Assembly (NCBI GenBank): GCA_025757985.1
Contig: CP107210.1
Coordinates: 1,860,001-1,924,000 of the forward strand
Reading direction: 5' to 3'
From: Oscillospiraceae bacterium
GTDB taxonomy: Bacteria > Bacillota > Clostridia > Oscillospirales > Ruminococcaceae
Length of the DNA: 64,000 bases
The notes under the pieces were generated by a model, which was given only the letters and a program-made list of their open reading frames with translations, made no database searches and was not told where the DNA came from. The translations under genes were made by a program, and so were the position numbers. Shown here one piece after another: positions 32,592 through 41,137 of this stretch (positions are counted from its first letter, which is position 1; the number at the start of each line of letters is the position of its first letter).

Positions 32592-33965
32592 TCAAATTTC
32601 GTGGTGCGTGCCTCTCGGGTCGCCCCACAGCACCTCGCTGTCGCCCTCGTAGGGGGTGTAGCGCAGCTTCCACATGTTGTCCTCCCACTTCCAGATGTGG
32701 GGAGAGCGGAACCGGTCGGCCAGATCCATAAAGTAATCGCGGTCCATCTTGGGCTGCTCAAACAGCTGGCTGGCCCACGGGAAATGCTGGCGATCCAGCG
32801 ACAGATACTTAAAGATCTCTTTTTCAAAGCGGTCGGGGTACTCGCCGTCAAACTTCTTGCAGAGCGCCTTGCCCTCGTCCAGCGTGATCTCCTCGTTGCG
32901 GATTTCCTGCGCGGCATCGTAGGTGGTGCGGCCGATGCCGTACTTGATGTAGGTCGTGTAGTAGAAGAAATCATCGATCTTGTCATCAATGGAGTTGTAC
33001 TTGGAGTAGGTGCCCTGCGTGCGCTCCGGTGCGGGGCGGAAGCCGCCGTGCTCAACGCTGTAGTAGTAGGCGCCCTGCGGATGCCACTTTTCGTAGTAGC
33101 CCAGATACCGCACCTGAATGTGGTTTTTCTCAAGGTTGGAGGTCTCACTCGGCAGATAGATGGCAAGGTCGGCCTTGTCTACCTTGTAGTCCTCCTCCAG
33201 CTGGCGCAGGCTGACGCCGCCCAGATAAATGTGGTCGTAGTCGTTCACGGCAAAGAAATGCTCATCGCGCAGCGCGGAGTTGTTGTCGGCGATGGGGTTG
33301 CCGAACTCGGCTTCGTTCTCGCCGTAGAATACCAGCGGAATGCCGAATTTCGCGGCCATCTTGGGGGCAAGCTGCTTTTGCCCGAGGATGAACGGCTGGA
33401 ACGGATGGAAGAGGTTTTCCGTGGCCAGACGGGTCAGCAGGCGGTGGGTCATGCCGTTGGGGGTACACAGGTAGTTGTCAAAGCCCGCATGAATCCATGC
33501 CTGCATATTGTCCCACCCCCACGGGGTGTAGATGTGCGGCGCCCATGTCACCGTCAGCGGGTGCATGCCGTACTTGTATTTCAGCAAGTGGGCGGCGTAA
33601 AAGCTGTCCTTGCCGCCCGAGCCGGGCACAAGACAGTCATAGCTGCCATCGTTTTTGCGGTACTGGTCGCACAGCTCGCGCAGCTCCTTTTCGCGCAGCG
33701 CCCAGTCGATATGGCCGTTGGCCTTGTTGTGGCAGGCGTGGCAGGCATCGCAGACCCCGTCCTCCTGAATAACCATCGTCTTTTTGATGGATTTGATCGT
33801 ATGCTCAAACTCATAGCAGGAGTTCGGCTTCTGGTTGCTCATCACGCACTCTTTGCAGAACTGCACATGCTTAGGCAGACCGTAGTAGGCCTCCCGCTGG
33901 TCCTCCGGGATATCGGGGGCGTATTTGCTGTAATCAATGTCCACATGGCGGGGAATCTTTTCCAT
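32592..33965 (-). CDS. N-acetyl sugar amidotransferase (WbpG/PseA-like), copy 1
   Basis: This PP-loop ATPase (SGGKDS, 116-121) activates an N-acetyl sugar so that ammonia can turn the acetamido group into an acetamidino group, as in the WbpG/PseA family. Two CxxC pairs (Cys37/Cys40 and Cys72/Cys75) form a zinc site before the PP-loop. At 457 residues it is longer than the copy at 39898-41019. It leads an operon with HisF- and HisH-like partners that supply ammonia. Its promoter and a leader hairpin are at 34000-34084. Confidence 0.9.
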   Translation of the reverse strand: MEKIPRHVDIDYSKYAPDIPEDQREAYYGLPKHVQFCKECVMSNQKPNSCYEFEHTIKSIKKTMVIQEDGVCDACHACHNKANGHIDWALREKELRELCDQYRKNDGSYDCLVPGSGGKDSFYAAHLLKYKYGMHPLTVTWAPHIYTPWGWDNMQAWIHAGFDNYLCTPNGMTHRLLTRLATENLFHPFQPFILGQKQLAPKMAAKFGIPLVFYGENEAEFGNPIADNNSALRDEHFFAVNDYDHIYLGGVSLRQLEEDYKVDKADLAIYLPSETSNLEKNHIQVRYLGYYEKWHPQGAYYYSVEHGGFRPAPERTQGTYSKYNSIDDKIDDFFYYTTYIKYGIGRTTYDAAQEIRNEEITLDEGKALCKKFDGEYPDRFEKEIFKYLSLDRQHFPWASQLFEQPKMDRDYFMDLADRFRSPHIWKWEDNMWKLRYTPYEGDSEVLWGDPRGTHHEI

Positions 33966-33999
33966 ATTCTTTACACTCCAATCGGCTCTGTATCAAAAT

Positions 34000-34043
34000 G
34001 AAAAGGCGCCGTCCGATAGCAATGCTATCAGACGGCGCCTTTG
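34000..34043 (-). terminator. strong leader hairpin/terminator ahead of the sugar amidation operon
   Basis: AAAGGCGCCGTC-GATAGCA and its complement form a stem of about 19 bases with a tiny loop (34002-34042). On the minus strand it is followed by TTTTCATTTT. It ends the sortase operon, but also lies about 10 bases after the start expected from the promoter at 34056-34084. Confidence 0.85.
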
Positions 34044-34055
34044 CCGTATGCAGGT

Positions 34056-34084
34056 ATTATAGCACAGTTTTGTACGGGATGCAA
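34056..34084 (-). promoter_or_regulatory. promoter pointing into the leader hairpin
   Basis: On the minus strand TTGCAT (34079-34084), a 17-base spacer and TATAAT (34056-34061). Transcripts from it would meet the terminator-like hairpin within about 50 bases before reaching the WbpG-like gene. Confidence 0.7.
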
Positions 34085-34091
34085 GAGGGCA

Positions 34092-34916
34092 TCAGGCAGA
34101 TTTCGCACGGCGGAACTGGGCGCAAACCCATAGAACCAACAGCACCGGCACAGCTGATACCGCTGCCGCACAGCCTGCCACCGCCGGAGCGAATGCGCTG
34201 AACCACTGACAGAACAATGTATAACCGATATCCCCTGCCGCAGTCCAGCTGCGATATCCGCTGCCAAAGGTCAGCCACAGCGCCAGTATGACACCTGCTC
34301 CCAGGCAGCCATCCGCCATGCGCAGCAGCCCACTGCAAAACATACGCCACCGGTCGGCCAACAGATATTGCAATGCAATGCAGCCCATAAGCAACAGGCC
34401 GGAGAGATACATGGCAATGGCCACAATGCCCCGGTATTGCAGTACCATACTCAGCGCCGCCGAAAACGGCGTTGCCATCGCACTCTGCCACTCCATTTGG
34501 CAGTTATACTGTAAAATGCGGTAGCCATCGTAAGTAGGCGGCTCGGGCGCAACGGTGTCCTGATAGGTTGTAATCAGGCTGCCAAAGGGGTCGGTCTCAT
34601 CGTTGGTACTGCCATGCCACAGACTGTCGGCGCGGTGCATCACGCCTGCGTACACAGCGTCAGGTGTTATGGCGTTGGCAAGCGGATCGACAGTCGTTCC
34701 AATGGCAGCAGCGTACTGACTGCAGGTGTCCAACACAGCAGCGTGGACGGTGTCCAGATAACCGGATTTTTTCAGACAGGCGGCAAAATGTCCTTCCCGC
34801 AGGAGCGTAAAGGACAGCGCCAGACAGACCGCCAGCAGAAGCGCACAGACACTGCCTACCAGCTGAACAGCCACAGCCAGCCGAGCGGCTGCAGCCTGCT
34901 TGCCGGGGCGGCTCAA
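34092..34916 (-). CDS. four-helix membrane protein of the sortase operon, unknown function
   Basis: The 274-residue protein has a first helix (about 12-37), a long extracytoplasmic domain (about 40-155) and three more helices (about 158-182, 198-215 and 235-265), then a basic tail (FRRAKSA). I do not recognise a family. The TTG start at 34916 overlaps the sortase stop by four bases and has GGAGGGG five bases upstream, so it is coupled to the sortase. It may help present or process the sortase substrate. Confidence 0.7.
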   Translation of the reverse strand: MSRPGKQAAAARLAVAVQLVGSVCALLLAVCLALSFTLLREGHFAACLKKSGYLDTVHAAVLDTCSQYAAAIGTTVDPLANAITPDAVYAGVMHRADSLWHGSTNDETDPFGSLITTYQDTVAPEPPTYDGYRILQYNCQMEWQSAMATPFSAALSMVLQYRGIVAIAMYLSGLLLMGCIALQYLLADRWRMFCSGLLRMADGCLGAGVILALWLTFGSGYRSWTAAGDIGYTLFCQWFSAFAPAVAGCAAAVSAVPVLLVLWVCAQFRRAKSA

Positions 34917-35611
34917 GACAGCCCCTCCAGCCGCGGACCGCTGACATACTTGCCGTAGATAAAATAACGCATATCCGTCAGGGACACCTGTCCCAGCGGG
35001 TAGCAGGTGTACAGGATAATATTTTCCTCCGGCGCATCCATGTCATAGGCGGAGGTATCGTTGGCGTTGGCCACGCGCATATCCGTGATTTCGTAGGTGT
35101 AGGTGCCGTAGGCGGTGGTGACGGTAATCATTGCACCGTTCTGGGCATGCTCAAAATCGCGGAAATAGGTTGCCGTGTGGCCAGCCACCAGAATCGTGCC
35201 ACCCTCACCGGGGATCTTGCCGCCGGTATAGATGCCCGCGCCCGTGTCCAGCTGGGGATCTTCGTCACCGTAGTAAATCGTGCAGTCCACCGATGTGCCG
35301 GAAATCGTGATTTCACCCAAAGCATCCCCCGCCGCGGGGTAGCCGCCGAAATCATTGATGTTGACAGTCTCGGGCTGGGCGGGCGTTTGCTCCGGGGCCG
35401 CGGTGGGCTGGGCATCAGACACCGCCGCCACCGATGCAGGCAGGGCGGTTTCAACTCCGGATCGTGCCGCCGCACCAGCCAGCATACGGCCCGGCCCCAC
35501 CAGCACGAGAAGCACTACACAGAGTGCAGCCACACAAAAAACAAGAGAAAGAACCAGGTTCTTTCTCTTGCCGTGTGCATGCACTGCTTTGTGAGAATCA
35601 GAACTCTTCAT
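34913..35611 (-). CDS. sortase (class D-like)
   Basis: This is a membrane-bound transpeptidase that joins surface proteins to the cell wall. One N-terminal helix (about 18-42) is followed by an Ala/Pro/Thr-rich linker and the sortase barrel (about 95-232). The catalytic residues are His145 (VAGHTATYF), Cys203 (ILYTCYPLG) and Arg215 (DMRYFIYG). The TCYP form is common in class D. ATG at 35611 has AAGGAAA ten bases upstream; another ATG nine bases earlier is too close to it. The gene follows its probable substrate by 21 bases. Confidence 0.9.
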   Translation of the reverse strand: MKSSDSHKAVHAHGKRKNLVLSLVFCVAALCVVLLVLVGPGRMLAGAAARSGVETALPASVAAVSDAQPTAAPEQTPAQPETVNINDFGGYPAAGDALGEITISGTSVDCTIYYGDEDPQLDTGAGIYTGGKIPGEGGTILVAGHTATYFRDFEHAQNGAMITVTTAYGTYTYEITDMRVANANDTSAYDMDAPEENIILYTCYPLGQVSLTDMRYFIYGKYVSGPRLEGLS

Positions 35612-35632
35612 AAGCAGCATGTTTCCTTATTT

Positions 35633-36598
35633 TTACTTGCCGAGACCCTGCTTGCGAACGATGCAAGCGAAACCGGCAACCAGAGCGGCAGCCAGAGCCA
35701 GAACAGCCAGAACGACCATACTCATATCAGCACCGGTCGCCTTGATGATGTTGTTGGAGGCAGCAGCAGAGGTGGCAGTGGGCAGCGTAGCAGTACCCTT
35801 GACATTGGGGTAGCTGCTCAGATCCTTCGCCTCGATGTGGCCGCAGTGGTCGCACTTGTAGCCGCCCACAGTGCCAGTCCAGTTGTGGTAACCGCAGGCC
35901 TTGCAGGTATAGAACTGAGCATCAACAGCGGCAGCGTCAACCGTGGTGGTAGCCGAAGCAGCGGCGGCCGGGGCTGTATCTGCAGCAACGCTGACCTTTA
36001 CGATCTCATAGGTAGAGAAGTGGGGAACCCAGAAAACGACCACGCCGTCAGCAACCTTGGATACAGAATCAATCGTTGTACGGTTTCCGGCATCATCCAC
36101 AAAGACGATCTGGTAAGCTGCGCTGGTATCCATACCATAGACGGCAATGTTGGCACCCGCAGACGGCTGCGTACCGGTCCAAGTAGCAGACAGTACCAGC
36201 GTATTGTCATCCTTCTTCGTCAGGGAAAGATTAGAAATCTGACTCTTCTCGATTGTCTGGACAGCAACGGCATTGGTAACGCTCCCCGTGCTGGGATATA
36301 CCTTCTTGATGGTGTCCTTATCAAAAGTGCCGTCCGCGATAGCCTTGTCCGCATGGGCATTGATAACAGTCGCAGCTGCGTTAGCGTTCTGCTTGGTTAC
36401 AGGCACGGTGGGGTTGGCGGTGTAGTAATTGGCAATGCTATTCGCAAAGCCTGCACCTTCGTTTGTAGATGCGTTCTTGGCAGTAATCTTTGTGGCAGCC
36501 GTGTTAGCAGCCTCACCGGGCGTAGCCTCAGCGAAAGCGGGCACGGCGCACAGGGCAGCCAGCGCTACTGCGCAAACCATAGAAAGAAACTTTTTCAT
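35633..36598 (-). CDS. secreted surface protein with zinc ribbon, probable sortase substrate
   Basis: The 321-residue protein has a signal peptide (1-23, ending AFA). The body includes an HFSTYEIV stretch (193-200) seen in clostridial surface domains. A zinc-ribbon or rubredoxin-like site follows with Cys232, Cys235, Cys249 and Cys252. The end has IKATG (285-289), a hydrophobic segment (about 292-312) and a basic tail (RKQGLGK), like a cell-wall sorting signal with a non-LPxTG motif. The neighbouring sortase supports this. The promoter has a C9 tract in its spacer. Confidence 0.8.
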   Translation of the reverse strand: MKKFLSMVCAVALAALCAVPAFAEATPGEAANTAATKITAKNASTNEGAGFANSIANYYTANPTVPVTKQNANAAATVINAHADKAIADGTFDKDTIKKVYPSTGSVTNAVAVQTIEKSQISNLSLTKKDDNTLVLSATWTGTQPSAGANIAVYGMDTSAAYQIVFVDDAGNRTTIDSVSKVADGVVVFWVPHFSTYEIVKVSVAADTAPAAAASATTTVDAAAVDAQFYTCKACGYHNWTGTVGGYKCDHCGHIEAKDLSSYPNVKGTATLPTATSAAASNNIIKATGADMSMVVLAVLALAAALVAGFACIVRKQGLGK

Positions 36599-36660
36599 TT
36601 CGGGTAGGACTCCTCTCATAATTTAAATGGCTGCATTCACAAGCCATATAGTCTAATGAG

Positions 36661-36690
36661 AGTATACCCCCCCCCGGTTACTTTTGTCAA
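36661..36690 (-). promoter_or_regulatory. promoter of the surface protein/sortase operon with C9 spacer tract
   Basis: On the minus strand TTGACA (36685-36690), an 18-base spacer and TATACT (36661-36666). Nine of the spacer bases are a run of G on that strand (36667-36675 as C), directly next to the -10 box. Gain or loss of a base would change spacing and promoter strength. Confidence 0.78.
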
Positions 36691-36740
36691 TGGACATTTT
36701 CACCAATTATTCACTTTTATTCTGCCATAACAGCAAAGCT

Positions 36741-38303
36741 TTAGACTGCCGCCAGCAGCAGTATCGGCGGGGCAGCCATTACCAATCCCAAAAGGCTGCG
36801 ATACCACCCACGGGCAGCCAGCGGCTGCGGCTTTACGCAGAGCGCCGCCAGCACAAACACCAGAGGCAGTACGCCCGGCATGCTGATGCTGAAAAATGCC
36901 TGTACTGCATACCCAAGGATTGCCGCGGCAAGCCCCGGCGCTGTCCGCAGTCCGCGGCGGACATGTAATCCCAGAAAGGCCAGCCAGGAAGTCAGCCCAA
37001 CTACCCCTCCACAGATCAGGTGCTGCAGATACTCGTTATGGGCCGAGTCAAAAACATCACCGTTGAGCAGCATCATATATTTGACAGAGTAGTCATCTAT
37101 GTTCAGCCGTGCATTGGCAGCATCACCGCCTAATCCAAAGAGCATCTGTAACGGTGTCAAATCATCCCGCCAGACCGTCCAGAGGCGTTTCCACGCAAAG
37201 CCCCGGTTGGAGCCCCACTGGTCATCAAAGAACAACAGCCTTGTCAACGGCTGCGGCAGCACCACGGTAAAATTGGCAAGCAGCACCAGAACAGCGGCCA
37301 GCACCACAGCCGCGACAGCCAGTACGCGCACAGCACGCCAGCTGTTTACCTTAGGCTGTCGGCGCAGCAGACCGCCAGTGACAAAGCACACCGCAGCCAG
37401 TATAAGCGCCACCATCGGCTGTGTAACAAATTTCGACACGGTACGCCACTCTGCGCGGGCAGGCAGCAAGCGAGCCAGCAAACCCATTGTTCCTGTGCAA
37501 AGTGCCCAGACGGCCGCAGCATAGGCCAGCCGGGAAAGCCGCCCGGCTGTAATGCGCCGCGCCATGCAAAGCACCGCCACCGCACTTACAGCCCCCAGCC
37601 AGGCCGCATCACTGCCTGCAACCACAAGGCCTGCCCCCAGGCAAACCGATGCCGCGCCCCATAGCCGTGCCGAATCGCTGTCTGGTGTCACCAAAAGCTC
37701 CCACACGGCAATAGGCAGGCAAAGGTCAAGAAACGCCCCATAAAAATTGATGTTCCCCACTGTACCGAGGAACAGCTCCCCGCTTTCGGGCAAAAAGCTG
37801 TAATAGGCATCCAACGGGTCAACCATAAAGAAGTTCATCCCGCACAGCAGCGTAACAGCACATCCTACTCCTGCCAACAGCCGTCCGAACCATGCAGCCG
37901 GAATCCCGCCGCCTGTCAGCTGTACTGCAAAGTACAGCATCGTACAGGCCAACAGCATGATAAGGCCGTTGTAGCGCCCCTGCAATCCCCACAAAGCCAC
38001 GGCAGGATTCTCCGCAAAAAGCCATGCTACTGTGTAGCTTAAGCAGAGCAGCAACAGCGGCAGACCGGCAATTTGCGCCTGCTTTGCCGGATGCTCATTC
38101 CTGCGCAGGCTTTTTTGCAGGCAGCAAAGCAGCAAAGCACATCCAATCCCTGCCAGCCACAGCAGTAGATGAAATTTAGCACCCACCAGCCCAACATAAC
38201 CATTCGGCATGTAAAGCGGCGGCAGCAGCAGCGCTGCCAGTGTCAGTACATTTCCGGCGGTAGCCATTGTGGGGCATTGCAGCGGTTGTTTTGGCAAACG
38301 CAT
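36741..38303 (-). CDS. O-antigen ligase-like membrane protein (Wzy_C)
   Basis: The 520-residue protein has about twelve hydrophobic helices. A larger external loop near 330-410 contains RGFAWKRLWTVWRDD and DSAHNEYLQHLICGGVVGL, the Wzy_C/O-antigen-ligase signature. Such enzymes join or polymerise lipid-linked glycans on the outer face; in Firmicutes they often serve teichuronic or capsule-like polymers or protein glycosylation. ATG at 38303 follows AAAGGA at 11 bases; a GTG seven codons earlier is in frame. It lies 24 bases after the amidohydrolase gene. Confidence 0.87.
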   Translation of the reverse strand: MRLPKQPLQCPTMATAGNVLTLAALLLPPLYMPNGYVGLVGAKFHLLLWLAGIGCALLLCCLQKSLRRNEHPAKQAQIAGLPLLLLCLSYTVAWLFAENPAVALWGLQGRYNGLIMLLACTMLYFAVQLTGGGIPAAWFGRLLAGVGCAVTLLCGMNFFMVDPLDAYYSFLPESGELFLGTVGNINFYGAFLDLCLPIAVWELLVTPDSDSARLWGAASVCLGAGLVVAGSDAAWLGAVSAVAVLCMARRITAGRLSRLAYAAAVWALCTGTMGLLARLLPARAEWRTVSKFVTQPMVALILAAVCFVTGGLLRRQPKVNSWRAVRVLAVAAVVLAAVLVLLANFTVVLPQPLTRLLFFDDQWGSNRGFAWKRLWTVWRDDLTPLQMLFGLGGDAANARLNIDDYSVKYMMLLNGDVFDSAHNEYLQHLICGGVVGLTSWLAFLGLHVRRGLRTAPGLAAAILGYAVQAFFSISMPGVLPLVFVLAALCVKPQPLAARGWYRSLLGLVMAAPPILLLAAV

Positions 38304-38327
38304 GGCCTCTACGATCCTTTCCACTAA

Positions 38328-39488
38328 TCATGCCTGCTCGATACGCGCCCCGTCAATAAAGACTGCTTTTACCTCGGTCAGCACCTCAAAGGGGCTGCCT
38401 GCGGTGATGACGAGGTCGGCATCCTTGCCCACCTCCAGCGAGCCGACGCGGTCGGCTACGCCGATATGCTCCGCCGGGTTGATGGTGATGGCCTTCAGCG
38501 CATCGAACGGGTCCATGCCAGCCTTGACCGCCATACCGGCGCAGAGCGGCAGATACTGCTGCGGGATGACTGAGCTGTCGGTGATAATGGAAACATGGCA
38601 GCCCGCTGCAGTCAGCACCGCAGGGGTGGACCAGGATTTGTTCTGTAGCTCAAACTTGCTGGCAAACGTCAGGCTGGGGCCGACCGCCATCGGCACATCC
38701 TTCTCCCCTGCCAGTTCGTCCACAATCAGGTGGCCCTCGGTCACATGCTCCAGCGTCAGGCGCAGGTTGAACTCCCGCGCGATGCGCAGCGCCGTGAAGA
38801 TGTCGTTGGCCTGATGGGCGTGGGCCTTCAGGGGAATCTCACGCGCCAGCACCGGCAGCAGGGCCTCGAGCTTCTGGTTGTAGGCGGGCATTTTGGTTAT
38901 ATCGCCGTTGGCCGCCTGCTTGCGGGCGCCGTAGTCCCGCGCCTGCATCAGCGCGCCGCGCAGGAACGCCGCCGTGGACATGCGGGTGGAATCGCACTTG
39001 TCGCGATAGCAGCGCTTGGGGTTCTCGCCGAAGGCACATTTCATGGCAACCGGGTCGCGCACGACCATTTTGTCCACGCGATCGCCCACGGTTTTCATGG
39101 CCAGAAAGGTGCCGCCCAGCACATTGGCGCTGCCCGGGCCGGTGCAGACGCAGGTCACGCCGGCCCGGCGCGCGTCCGCCAGCGAGGGGTCGCGCGGGTT
39201 GATACCGTCAATCGCGCGCAGCTGCGGCGTCCAGATGTCGTTCATCTCGTTGTAGTCGCAGCCCTCGTACCCGATGCCGTAGCCATCGAGGCCGATATGG
39301 GTGTGGGCATCGACAAAACCGGGATAAACCTCCAACCCATCGGCGTCAAACACAGCAGCGTCCGCCGGGGCAGTCAGCCCGCCGCCGATAGCGGCAATCT
39401 TACCGTCAGCCAGCAGAATATCCGCGACATAGGCCTCGCGGTGGACAGCATCGTGGATACGGCCGTTTTTGATTATAGTTGCTGCCAT
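38328..39488 (-). CDS. amidohydrolase (imidazolonepropionase/dihydroorotase-like)
   Basis: The metal-dependent hydrolase shows DAHTHIG (HxH, about 59-65), a central block with CTGPGSANVLGG, the later histidines KAHAHQAND and TLEHVTEGH, and the Asp in IITDSSV. The C-terminal NPAEHIGVADRVGSLEVGKDADLVI is typical of the family. The 386-residue cytosolic protein has no signal peptide, and its substrate is unknown. ATG at 39488 has GGAGG nine bases upstream. It lies within the glycan region, but a link to it is not evident. Confidence 0.9.
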   Translation of the reverse strand: MAATIIKNGRIHDAVHREAYVADILLADGKIAAIGGGLTAPADAAVFDADGLEVYPGFVDAHTHIGLDGYGIGYEGCDYNEMNDIWTPQLRAIDGINPRDPSLADARRAGVTCVCTGPGSANVLGGTFLAMKTVGDRVDKMVVRDPVAMKCAFGENPKRCYRDKCDSTRMSTAAFLRGALMQARDYGARKQAANGDITKMPAYNQKLEALLPVLAREIPLKAHAHQANDIFTALRIAREFNLRLTLEHVTEGHLIVDELAGEKDVPMAVGPSLTFASKFELQNKSWSTPAVLTAAGCHVSIITDSSVIPQQYLPLCAGMAVKAGMDPFDALKAITINPAEHIGVADRVGSLEVGKDADLVITAGSPFEVLTEVKAVFIDGARIEQA

Positions 39489-39510
39489 AACCCTTTACCT
39501 CCGTTACATC

Positions 39511-39580
39511 GTAGGGGCGCATTCTATATGCGCCCGCTAAGCCGCTACGACCTGCGGGCGGATATGGAATCCGCCCCTAC
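39511..39580. repeat. modular palindromic repeat with two different cores
   Basis: GTAGGGGCGCATTCTATATGCGCCC at the left and GGGCGGATATGGAATCCGCCCCTAC at the right are separate imperfect palindromes. The same pair recurs at 50970-51048. Confidence 0.75.
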
Positions 39581-39595
39581 ATTTCATTTATTGCA

Positions 39596-39898
39596 TTATA
39601 CCGTAAAATCCAAACAAGTCCTTACCGCGGTGTACGGTCTCACCTTGCCGTTGGCTACAGCGACATGCGCCGGGTGGGTGGAGTAGCCCTTCAGTGCCTC
39701 GGCATCGGTGAAGGTCGTGTCCAGCATCAGGTCCGCATTCGCGGAACTGGGCAGCGCCTCGGTGTAGACACGGACTTCCAGCAGGCCGGGGATCTGGCCG
39801 GCCAGCCCCTCAAGCCCTGTCTTGATGCCGGCCTTGACGGCGGCCTTCTCGGTCTCGGGCATTTCCTTCAGCTTCCAAAGAATGACATGCCGTACCAT
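39596..39898 (-). CDS. Dabb family (stress-responsive A/B barrel) protein
   Basis: The 100-residue protein has the Dabb pattern: MVRHVILWKLK at the start, IPGLLEVRVYTEALPSSANADLML in the middle and HPAHVAVANGKVRPYTAVRTCLDF at the end. Family members form small dimeric ferredoxin-like barrels; some bind or cyclise small molecules, most have no known function. Its ATG overlaps the stop of the sugar amidotransferase gene by one base, so the two are coupled. Confidence 0.9.
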   Translation of the reverse strand: MVRHVILWKLKEMPETEKAAVKAGIKTGLEGLAGQIPGLLEVRVYTEALPSSANADLMLDTTFTDAEALKGYSTHPAHVAVANGKVRPYTAVRTCLDFTV

Positions 39899-41019
39899 TA
39901 TTTATTTTCCTCCCAGATGGGGTGCTTGAGCTGCCACTCGCCGCAGTCATTCTTCTCGAACAGGTCGCGGTTGTAGAACTTGTCCATGATGGCCCAGAAC
40001 TCGCTCTCGGTATAGCCGCAGAAGTCGCAGAAATCACGCACGCAGAGCGGATCCAGCTTGCCATCGCGTTCCTTGATGATGGGGATGGCCTCCTCGCGGG
40101 TCATCATGCCGTAACGGATATAGCGGGCGGTGTAGTCGGTTGCAGCAGCGTGACCGAACTTCGGGTACTTCAGCCAGCTGTGTACCAGATAGGCGCGGGA
40201 GTCGATCTGGTCGAAGTTCTCGGCGTGGTGGGTGCGATCCCACTCATGGGTCAGGTCGTGGAAGCCGTGCGCCTTGGCGATCTGGTAATTCTTGTAGCTG
40301 TTCCACGGCACAAAATAGCTCATGTAGAACGGGTCAAGCTTGGCGCGCTCCTCGGCGCTGGGGGCCAGCGTCAGGCTCAGGTCGTTTTCGGTCACGCCGT
40401 CACCCAGCAGTTCCTCCATCGGCATGCCCACGGCCACGCCGTTCTCGATCTGGCCCATGGCGGAGTAGGTCTCCTTGTCGGCGTTGCCGCCGTACTCAAA
40501 GCTGACATTCTCGCCGTAGCAGAGCATGGGGGTGTTGAATTTGGCCGCCATGTGCAGCGGGAAGGTGTAGATCAGGCGGTCAACATACCAGGTCGGCTTG
40601 CCGTACTTCTCAAAGAATTTGCGCATCAGGATTTTCTGCACCTTGATGTTGGGCTTGCAGGAGATGATCGTGCAGCCGAATTCCTCGCTGATGTTCTTGA
40701 GGTTGTGGATACCCGCCTGTGTCATGGGGAAGTTGTCCTCGACGCTGAACAGAATCGGGTTCATGTGCATGACCTCTTTCAGCATCCAGACCTGAAAGTG
40801 GCTGTCCTTGCCGCCGGAGACAGCAACCGCGCAGTCATAGCCGCCGGGGCCGTTCATGCCGCGGTATTTGTCGCAGTAGGCCTCAAACTCCTTGAAGCGG
40901 GCGTCCCAGTCGACATTTTTGCGGTTCTCGTAGTGGCGGCAGGCGCTGCAGACGCCCTCGGCATCAAAGGTAATACCGGGGCGGGTGTCGGGCATCGTAC
41001 ATTTTTTGCAGTAACGCAT
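39898..41019 (-). CDS. N-acetyl sugar amidotransferase (WbpG/PseA-like), copy 2
   Basis: The 373-residue paralogue begins with CxxC pairs (Cys4/Cys7 and Cys24/Cys27), then the PP-loop SGGKDS (68-73). It shares HMAAKFNTPMLCYGEN and similar blocks with the copy at 32592-33965, though it has no HisH/HisF genes beside it. It may use the same ammonia-supplying pair on a second sugar. The length fits WbpG/PseA better than copy 1. ATG at 41019 has AAGGAG seven bases upstream. Confidence 0.9.
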   Translation of the reverse strand: MRYCKKCTMPDTRPGITFDAEGVCSACRHYENRKNVDWDARFKEFEAYCDKYRGMNGPGGYDCAVAVSGGKDSHFQVWMLKEVMHMNPILFSVEDNFPMTQAGIHNLKNISEEFGCTIISCKPNIKVQKILMRKFFEKYGKPTWYVDRLIYTFPLHMAAKFNTPMLCYGENVSFEYGGNADKETYSAMGQIENGVAVGMPMEELLGDGVTENDLSLTLAPSAEERAKLDPFYMSYFVPWNSYKNYQIAKAHGFHDLTHEWDRTHHAENFDQIDSRAYLVHSWLKYPKFGHAAATDYTARYIRYGMMTREEAIPIIKERDGKLDPLCVRDFCDFCGYTESEFWAIMDKFYNRDLFEKNDCGEWQLKHPIWEENK

Positions 41020-41061
41020 AAGAATACTCCTTATATTTATATAAAGTATCGGATTCGATTA

Positions 41062-41116
41062 CAGAGGGCGGCGTCCTCAACGCACCGCGGGCGGATGCAA
41101 GCATCCGCCTCTACAT
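41062..41116. repeat. modular palindromic repeat, cores GGCGTCCTC and GATGCAAGCATC
   Basis: GAGGGCGGCGTCC...GGGCGGATGCAAGCATCCGCC-CTAC forms two adjoining palindromic units. It lies between the GT-C-like gene and copy 2 of the amidotransferase. Confidence 0.6.
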
Positions 41117-41137
41117 AGCATGGCACCTTATATCTTC

